Assembly (NCBI GenBank): GCA_017654935.2
Contig: CM065687.1
Location: 21,257,031 to 21,321,030, forward strand
Length of the DNA stretch: 64,000 nt
Source: Phymorhynchus buccinoides
Lineage: Eukaryota > Mollusca > Gastropoda > Neogastropoda > Raphitomidae
Reading direction: 5' to 3'
This document shows, in pieces, positions 56,113-64,000 of the stretch (its first letter is position 1; each line of letters opens with the position of its first letter). Both the position numbers and the translations under genes were made by a program. The notes under the pieces are model-generated. The model was not told the DNA's origin. It searched no databases and saw nothing but the letters and a program-made list of their open reading frames with translations.

Positions 56113-59100
56113 CTTCTTGTTGTCGAACGCTAGATGGCCACACCAGTTGCCCTGACGAATGCTGCCGTCCTGCAGAGGTCCCCGAGGTCCCCGTGCAGCT
56201 TCTGCCTCAGCGATGTGGAGTTTGGCCACGTGGCTTGCCTGAGTGCGGCGTGGTCCGGGCAGTCTTGGAGGAGGTGTTCGCTGGTCATAGGGGCAGTGCC
56301 ACATGGACATCTGTCCGTCTGGCCAACTTTCATTTTCTGATACATGTGGGCATGCATTCTGTTGTGTCCTGTACGGAATCTGAACAGGATGACCTGGTCA
56401 ACTCTGCCCAGACTGTAGTAGCTGTCATCCTTGCAGAAGTTTGGGTGTTGCTGCTGCCACTTCTTAGTATACAGGGCCTTGATGATGGTCTTCTCCTCAC
56501 TGTGAGAGACCTGCCTGTCTTCCTGGTATTGCTGTCCACCCTCCCTTGCAAGTCTGTCAGCCATCTCGTTTCCATAGACTCCACAGTGGGCAGGAATCCA
56601 CTGAAGTGTTACCTTCGCTTGTGTGGCCAGCTCAGACAGAGTGAGGGCAAGCTCATTCAGGTCTTTTCGTCGGGGATCCTGAAGTGCACCCAATACACAA
56701 AGGGCATCGGTGAAGATGACAACCTGCTTGTGTGCCTTGTCTTGATGTTCACTGACGTGGGCCGCTGCAGTTCTAATGGCCTCTGCTTCTGCCCTGAAGT
56801 TGGTGGAGTACTTGCCAGTCGCAATGGGAATGTGGGTCTCCTCGTCTGCGTACCTTATGTACACACCGCCTCCTCCATTCCTTGTTGCTTCCATGACGGA
56901 GCCGTCTGTGTAGACGTGAGTCCATTTCTTCCCAGGGTAGGCGGACTGAATGAGCTCTAGGGTCAGTGATTTCCTCTCTTGGTCCAACTGTGTTCCTTTC
57001 TTCCCAATGCCTGGTATGTCTGTGCATATGGCTGGGAAGTTCCGTCGGTTCCATGAGGGAACAGATGCTGTGGATGGTATTGGTGTAGGCATGTGGTACA
57101 ACATTTCTGGCTCTCTTCTTTCGAGCATCCTGCTTTGATGGATGAAACTCGATCTCTTGAGTCTCCCTTTCGTTGGCTTGCTCAGTCTGTGATGCATGAG
57201 ATGGTTCTCCAGCCTTTTGCATTTGGCAGATTGCGTCAGTACCTTGACGTTTCTTCTGTCTTCCAGTGGTGCGAGGCCTGTTGTCTCCAGTGATTTGATA
57301 GGGGTACTGCGCATGGCTCCTGTCATCATTCTCATGACTTGGTTCTGGAGTCTGTCCAACTTCTCCGTGTTGGTTTTAGCGGCTGTTGTAGTTGCTGCCA
57401 TGCCATACTCCAGAACAGGTCGAATCCTTCCCACATAGAACCTCTTCAGGACAGCCTGGTCTGCACCCCATTCTGTTCCCGACAGTTTCTTCATTAGGGC
57501 CATCCTGATCTTTGCTCTCGCCTGGTTCTTGTGCAGCTGATTCTTCCAGGTCAGTCTGCGATCCAGGGTGACCCCAAGGTAAGTGGGTGTGTCTTCAGCC
57601 TGGAGCTCATGGGAGTTGATCTGCAGCTTCACCTTTTGGGGTTTAGTAGACAGGGTGAAGATGGTGTAGGTGGTCTTCCTCTCATTTAAACTCACAAGCC
57701 ATGACTTGGTCCATGCCTCTATCAGCCGGAGAGCTTGCTGCAGTCTGTAGTTTGCCGTCGAGATATTTTCCTCGCTGCACAAGAGAGGTAGGTCATCGGC
57801 ATAGATGGCACCTCGTACGTTCCTTGGCAAACTCTGTGTTATTTCCTTAATGAATACAAGGAAGAGTGTTTGGGAGAGCAATCCTCCTTGTGGGACTCCT
57901 TCCCTCAGCAACCTCTTCTTGCTGGTGTGCTCCCTGGCTCTGGCTCTTCTGTTGTGCAGGTATTGGACGATCCATTTGTATATTCGTCCAGCAACACCGC
58001 ACTGGCGTAGTTTCAGTTTGAGGCCGTCTTTCCATACCTTGTCGAATGCCTTTTCCAGGTCAATCCAAACAGCAAGGGTGTGCTTCTTTTCTTGGAAGGC
58101 ATCTTCTATGGCTTGAGAGATGTATGTGATTTGGTCCTCTGTAGACCGGTTCTGCCTGAAGGCTGCCTGATCCGGGCTGATGTGCTCTTTTTCTTCTAGG
58201 TGCCACATGAGTCTGGTGTTGATGAGACGCTCTTGCAGCTTTCCTATGCAGCTTGTGAGGCTTATGGGACGATAGCTTTCAGCCTTCGTTTTGTCTTTGC
58301 CTTTCTTGTGCACTGGGATCATTGTAGCTTCTCTCCAGATCTGTGGCACAGTCCCTGATCTCCAACTGTCATTGAACAGCTGTAGTAGTTTCTTCTTGGA
58401 TTTGGGGCCAAGGTGCAGCAACATTTCGTTTGTTATCTTATCAGATCCTGGTGTTTTTTTCAACTTCAGTGTTGACATTGCATCCTCAAGCTCCCTGGGA
58501 GTGAACGGCGAGTTCATCACTGGTTCTGCCTGTGCGTTCTGATACGTTCGCTGGGCTTCTCTGACCTCCTTTCTTCTCTCGGGGGGCGCTTGAAGGTGGC
58601 TTGTCTCGGCATACTGGTTGATGAAGTGGTCTGCTGCTTTCTTGCCAGTCAGCAGTTCTTGGTCTTTCTGTATTGTGATTGGCGAGCTTTTGCTGTTCTC
58701 GTCATTTAGGGCTTGGGCCAGTTTTCAGAGTTTGTTGCTGTCCTTGTCCAAGTTGAGCTGCTCTGTTTTTTCTTGCCAGCTCCTTCGAGCTTCCTGAGTG
58801 AGGGTCTGTCTATGTTTTGCAGTGGCTGCCTTCAGAGCAATGTTGTTTTCTGTTGTAGGATCTGCTTCTACTTTCTCCCTTGCCTCTGCCACACTATCTT
58901 CAAGCTGCTGGATCTCCTCCGTCCAGTAAGGCCTGTAATTCTTTCTGGCTCCCCGAGGTATTGATTCATTTGCAGCCTTCAGAATAGCCTGGTTCAGCGC
59001 CTTGACTTTCTTATGGAGGTTTTGCTGCTTGTGACGGATCTCCGCAGTGTACTGGTCCACCAGTGTTGAGAAGCGCTCCCAGTTGGCCTTTTTATATTTC

Positions 59101-59136
59101 CACCTGGGGAATGTCTTGGCTTCTTGCGGTTTGTAG
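56113..59136 (-). mobile_element. 5'-truncated LINE with reverse transcriptase and RNase H
   Basis: A 3,024-bp insert flanked by the perfect 14-bp duplication TTTGTGACATGCAT (56099-56112 and 59137-59150). It starts in the endonuclease-RT linker (KTFPRWKYKKANWERF) and runs through the RT (YRPISLTSCIGKLQERL, AVWIDLEKAFDKVW, GVPQGGLLSQTLF, YADD at 57792-57803). RNase H follows (THVYTDGS, AEAEAI, IFTDAL, WIPAHCGVYGNEMADRLA), then a CPCGTAPMTSEHLLQDC zinc-knuckle-like end. RT plus RNase H points to the I group. The 3' UTR is only about 17 bases, ending AACAAGAAG. Confidence 0.9.
56130..59136 (-). pseudogene. LINE ORF2 with one in-frame stop
   Basis: The frame is open from the 5' truncation point to the stop at 56130-56132, except for one TGA at 58725-58727 in ...SNKL-stop-KLAQALNDENS. 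The frames on both sides are the same: 141 codons before and 864 after. In the RT, QGGLLSQTLF has Gln where Pro is usual. It is not expected to be active, because the endonuclease is absent and the frame is broken. Confidence 0.88.
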
Positions 59137-59360
59137 TTTGTGACATGCATAGCATTAGTCCTATCCTTACCTCCCCAAATTAAGAAAATAGGGCATTCAG
59201 ATAACAGGCCCTGATTTGATGCTTATTAGTGATATGGGTGTTAAACCATTGTGGTGCATAAATGCGACATTGGCGATGGAAGGTTAAGATTAAACTTTTG
59301 AGTTATTCGAGTACACGTTTCTGTCTCATTTTTTTGGTTTCTTTTCGAATCACGCAAGCC

Positions 59361-59636
59361 TTCTTCTTCTTCTTTTTCTCCTTCTTCTGCGTTCCCAGGC
59401 TATATAGCCATAATGGGTAAGGTACGTATGTGTCTGGTTTTCAGTTTTCACTGGTCTCCCCGCTGCGTGCAGCCTATACATTCCGATCTCGGAGGAGCTC
59501 AAAGGAGAAACATTAGTTGATTTTTTTTAAAGGCAGGAGAATGGGCCAATAAGTCTGAAAGATAGTAGACGATAGAAAGCAAAGGGAAAAGGCAGAGTCA
59601 AGGAGAGTGGCAGGTTAGGGGGGGGGGGGGGGGGGG
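59361..59636 (-). repeat. Dispersed (GAA)n-tail repeat
   Basis: CTTCTTCTTCTTTTTCTCCT ... GCGTTCCCAGGCTATATAGC ... GGTCTCCCCGCTGCGTGCAG ... GAAAGCAAAGGGAAAAGGCA, ending in a poly-G run at 59617-59637. Confidence 0.75.
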
Positions 59637-60054
59637 GGCAATGAAAGACAAAAACAGATAGGGTTATACAGAGACATAAGCGTGTAAAGAGGTGAAGTTT
59701 AAAAAAAAATATATGAACAATACACGGTTCACAAAATCAAACGCAATTCAAACAATTTGTAATAAGTAAATATGTTTATTATATCATGCATACAATTGAT
59801 TACACAGCATGCAATAGCAGTACCTTCGAATTGTAGTTACTGTCTAAATAAGCAATGTCAGTTCGTTTAATACGAGTCCTAATGGTGAAAAGGGCAACAA
59901 AACTTGATAGGCCTACAGCCTAAAAAGCAATCTAATGCAGTATTAAAAGTAATGGTCTGTTTAAATATAGGACAGCGCTTTAAACTTTATCCAAAAGTCT
60001 ACATAAAAACCTACATAAGTCGCTCAGAATGTTGTTGAGCAAAAGCCAAATATA

Positions 60055-60268
60055 GGGGAAGACGGGGTAAAAAGCGCATGGGCGGGTAAGAAGCCCACCC
60101 CAGTTATCTCATGAAATAAAGAAAATTTCAGTCAAATTTGCCCATGAGACGAATGCTAGACATTAACGCTCGTCTCATGGGCAAAATGAGACTGAAATTT
60201 GCTTAATTTCATGAGATAATTGGGGTGGGCTTCTTACCCGCCTATGCGCTTTTTACCCCGTCTTCCCC
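60055..60268. mobile_element. Palindromic 214-bp MITE (GCGCATG subfamily)
   Basis: GGGGAAGACGGGGTAAAAAG ... CTTTTTACCCCGTCTTCCCC, TA on both sides. Confidence 0.92.
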
Positions 60269-60563
60269 TAGTCAACAACCCCAAAAATATCAATTTTATA
60301 TTTAGTATATTTGTATGCTTTCTACCAGTAACCAGTATCCAGAACATGAAAGACAATTTTGAGATGATTTATTTCTTTATTTGATCGTTTTCTAAATCAA
60401 GTCAATAGAAAGAACGAGGCAAAGTTGTATCTTCGATGCCCGATTTCTGCAAATGTTAAATCTCGAATGTCAAACTTCAAATGATTATAAAATTTTAAAA
60501 AACTAGACAAGATAACTCAATTCGGTTTTCTATGCATTAGCAAGGAATGTTTGCTCCACCATG

Positions 60564-60735
60564 AAATGCCACAATGCCATTATGCCAAGATGCCATTATG
60601 CCAAGATGCCATTATGCCAAGATGCCATTATGCCAAGATGCCATTATGCCAAGATGCCACAATGCCAAGATGCCATTATGCCAAGATGCCATTATGCCAA
60701 GATGCCACAATGCCATTATGCCAAGATGCCATTAT
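60564..60735 (+). repeat. 16-bp minisatellite ATGCCATTATGCCAAG
   Basis: About ten units; ATGCCACAATGCCAAG and 8-bp shortened variants are interspersed. All three forward frames are open (repeating MPRCHYAK-like peptides), which is a by-product of the unit and not evidence of a gene. Confidence 0.95.
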
Positions 60736-61323
60736 GTTTGTTTTTCTCATACACTGTCACAAATTATTACAAAGTGATTCACAGCGTGGACACTACATCT
60801 AAATATAGCATCCATTTTCACAGCAAAGTTAATGTAACGAAATGTATGCTATATTCTTTACTGATATTGACCGGTCAGTTTATGTGTCCAAACAAAACAT
60901 TTAATGAACATAATTTTTTTTTTACAGATTCCATTACTGCGGTTTCAGGTCAATTTGGGCACCCCCTCAAAAAATGACATACAGAAAGTCAATAATTGTA
61001 CACGTTTTACGTCATGCTATTGCTGGGGCATTTATCCAAATTAGGCTTATATATTATTACAGCAAACCGCAAACATGGATAAATAAACTGGTGATTTTGT
61101 TCTCAAGTAACGAAGTGTATGTTGCCCGTAACATGTCTTAGTGTCTTTATTTAATACCTGTCATTATCAGCCAATATCACTGTTTAAATTAATGTAAGCC
61201 AGATAATATGGGGATTTGTTTTTTTATAAACGGCAAAAGAAGAAAATTTAAAAATACAGCGTATATTATCTACTCAAGCTATGTTTAAACTTAAAATGAA
61301 AAAAAAGTGACAACACATTTAAA

Positions 61324-61370
<47 letters not shown>

Positions 61371-61456
61371 TAGAAACGCCTCTCATTTAACCTATACTAA
61401 TATGAGAAAACGTTTAACTGAACATTATACAAAAGTAAAAAAGCTGAACATTACTA
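60736..61456. other. No recognised gene
   Basis: AT-rich sequence with a (GA)n run at 61329-61367. No domain or exon pattern seen. Confidence 0.65.
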
Positions 61457-61670
61457 GGGGAAGACGGGGTAAAAAGCGCATGGGCGGGTAAGAAGCCCAC
61501 CCCAATTATCTCATGAAATAAAGAAAATTTCAGTCAAATTTGCCCATGAGACGAATGCTAGACATTAACGCTCGTCTCATGGGCAAAATGAGACTGAAAT
61601 TTGCTTCATTTCATGAGATAATTGGGGTGGGCTTCTTACCCGCCCATGCGCTTTTTACCCCGTCTTCCCC
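61457..61670. mobile_element. Palindromic 214-bp MITE (GCGCATG subfamily)
   Basis: Nearly identical to 43394-43607 and 49361-49574. TA on both sides. Confidence 0.93.
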
Positions 61671-61768
61671 TACCAGGTAAGCAATTTGCCTTGCCTTGCC
61701 TTGCCTTGCCTTACTACCGAAAGAGAACAAAAACTCTTGTTTTTGTTGTATTACTCTCTGGTTTTTAG

Positions 61769-62030
61769 ATGGGAACGCACTCGGTCGGGACGCGCCCAGT
61801 AGGACTCAAGCGTCGTTTCCTGCTGAGGATAAATCTGGAGCAGAGGCGGCGACTGTGGCGGCGGCTGCCCACGTAGCATCGTCCGAAGCGGTCAATCCTC
61901 GGACAGGGTGAGGAGGGGCCACCACTGGGTATCCTGTGCGGCAGCTGAGGGGGAGAGTAGCGCGGGCGCATGCCAGGGGGGCAGTCGTTGAACGGCATCG
62001 GTGCTGGGGCGTCTGAATCCGAGGGCATGG
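61769..62030. other. GC-rich unassigned patch, possible exon
   Basis: GC content rises well above the surroundings and frames are open on both strands. On the plus strand CTCTGGTTTTTAG/ATGGGAACGC looks like an acceptor, and DGNALGRDAPSRTQAS ... SSEAVNPRTG ends near a GTGAGG donor at 61908. On the minus strand a Pro-rich frame reads DAPAPMPFNDCPPGMRPRYS. I recognise no family in either, and the strand is undecided. Confidence 0.3.
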
Positions 62031-62059
62031 AAAAAAGAGAATGGTCAACCTAGCTCACC

Positions 62060-62560
<501 letters not shown>

Positions 62561-63178
62561 GGATTGAATTGACATGATTTGGTTTTAAAGGTCAAAACTT
62601 CTTAATAGCATAAACAGATACAGTTTTCGAGCTTTAAGATTAGGCGCTATGAAAGTTGTCTTAATAAACAAACAACTACACGACAAATGTAACATGACGT
62701 TATTTTTCTTCGCAAGAGACAAAACAAAACTACTGGGATATTTCGGCGAATGCGCCTTTATCAACATATAGACAAACAAGAAAACAGCAAACAGCAAATT
62801 ATTATTGCAAAAGGAGCAACAAAAGCAGGCAACAAAAGTAGAAAACAATCAAAGAGTTCAAAAAACAATACTTCCCCTCTACAAGTCCAATGCGTAAATG
62901 ATACAACCGAGTTGAAACCAAAGAGCAAGGCATGCATTTGTGAACACAAATCAAGAGAAAAAGACCCCAAAAAAGAAAGAAAGAAAGGAAGGAAGGAACA
63001 AAAATGTTTTGAGACGGAGAGGTTGGGGACCGTGAGCACGCAATCATGAATGGCAGAAGTTGGAAACAAGGGTCAGATGGGTGTGCAGTAGGGGGTGGGG
63101 AGAGAGAGAGAAATATTTGGGAGTTGGATCGAATTGAATTGATTTTTGTTAACAAGATCAAAACTTTTTGTTTATATA

Positions 63179-63392
63179 GGGGAAGACGGGGTAAAAAGCG
63201 CATGAGCGGGTAAGAAGCCCACCCCAATTATTTCATGAAATGAAGCAAATTTCAATCTCATTTTGCCCATGAGACGAGCGTTAATGTCTAGCATTCGTCT
63301 CATGGGCAAATTTGACTGAAATTTGCTTTATATCATGAGATAATTGGGGTGGAATTCTTACCCGCCCATGCGCTTTTTACCCCGTCTTCCCC
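63179..63392. mobile_element. Palindromic 214-bp MITE, loop in opposite orientation
   Basis: GGGGAAGACGGGGTAAAAAG ... CTTTTTACCCCGTCTTCCCC. The asymmetric loop (GAGCGTTAATGTCTAGCATT) is the reverse complement of that in the other GCGCATG copies, so this copy is inserted in the other orientation. Confidence 0.92.
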
Positions 63393-63824
63393 TAATATAG
63401 CATAGCGTCTTTGTATACAAGTTTCTTCTTGTTTATGGCAAAATGTGAAAAAAGCACACACACACAAAAAGGAAGTAGGTCTAATCATCGAGCAGTAGAT
63501 ACGGGATACACACCATCACACCAAATTTGAAAAAAAAGAAACCACTAAAAGAGATCTAAATTTCCAAGGTCAAGCTAAGCAAAGTTATAAGAATTGGGAG
63601 AATTGAATACATTTTATTTAATGAGGATAACAGATTAAGTAGCACAATGCGGGGTTTTGTTTTTCGTCCAATCCTTAAATATAAATTAAACGAGGGGGAA
63701 AAAATAAGAAGGGAAAAAAACAAAACAAGCAAAAAATCGAGAGCAATAAAATGGAGTTTAGAAGAAAGAAAAATCGAGGATAGAAAAATGATCTAAGAAA
63801 CTCTACCCCCACCCCGCGCGCGCA

Positions 63825-63865
<41 letters not shown>

Positions 63866-64000
63866 CACACACACGCGCACGCACACGCACGCACACGCAC
63901 ACACACACACACACACAGACAAAGTCATTTATAAAATGCATAGAGTAGATTACATATAATTATTATAGCAGTCTGTCGTTTCCGACTATGACTGCCAGAT
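63393..64000. other. No recognised gene; (CA)n tract
   Basis: CA/CG alternating run at about 63817-63916; otherwise AT-rich and without a domain. Confidence 0.7.

Larger units (their letters stand above)
56007..59283 (-). mobile_element. piggyBac-like MITE split by a LINE
   Basis: Left part 56007-56112 (CCCTTTCGCCGCCAGCC) and right part 59151-59283 (ending GCGATGGAAGG, then TTAA). Counting the 14-bp duplication once, the two parts sum to 239 bp, the family length. Confidence 0.88.

Noticed and set aside
56193..56960. 255-codon plus-strand frame opposite the LINE
   Set aside because: Antisense shadow of the RT/RNase H frame; no domain on this strand.
60551..60977. MPRCHYAK repeat protein
   Set aside because: Product of the 16-bp minisatellite, open in all three forward frames with the same peptide shifted.

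Overview
The window is animal nuclear DNA: spliced coding exons with GT..AG borders, long introns, many microsatellites and several layers of transposons. The mix of CR1-like, L1/Tx1-like and RNase H-bearing LINEs, a tRNA-derived SINE and many foldback MITEs suits a marine mollusc, perhaps a gastropod. That placement is inference; no marker gene is present.

Region 1 (1-29,170, + strand) is the 3' part of a receptor-type protein tyrosine phosphatase gene with tandem phosphatase domains. Fifteen exons join in frame into 543 residues plus a stop. Domain 1 keeps the catalytic signature HCSAGVGRTG, split across exons 6 and 7, but its WPD loop reads WMD. Domain 2 has lost the signature His and Arg (QCIDGTAASG) and is a predicted pseudophosphatase. 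The extracellular, membrane and juxtamembrane parts and the start of domain 1 lie left of the window. The introns carry hAT-like elements (two of them with BED zinc-finger coding remnants), a pogo-like element with a SINE inside it, piggyBac-like MITEs, a 214-bp palindromic MITE family and simple repeats. Some abut splice sites. The 3' half of exon 11 is repeated in frame with its own donor.

Region 2 (about 29,200-37,973) is one CR1-like LINE, whose ORF1 begins about 75 bp past the phosphatase poly(A) signal. It was split by two 5'-truncated L1/Tx1-like LINEs, each with a readable target-site duplication, two TTAA-flanked MITEs, a CTCGAG-type MITE and a pogo-like element. Order of insertion can be read from the nesting.

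Region 3 (38-52.5 kb) holds no convincing gene. It has foldback elements, a 31-bp minisatellite of about 23 units, and more copies of the 214-bp palindrome. One copy can be compared with an empty paralogous site, showing TA target duplication.

Region 4 (52.7-53.6 kb, - strand) carries two exons resembling the Rho GDP-dissociation inhibitor (RhoGDI) family, with a poly(A) signal. Region 5 (55.7-64 kb) holds an RNase H-bearing LINE nested in a piggyBac-like MITE and broken by one in-frame stop, then further MITEs and a small GC-rich unassigned patch.
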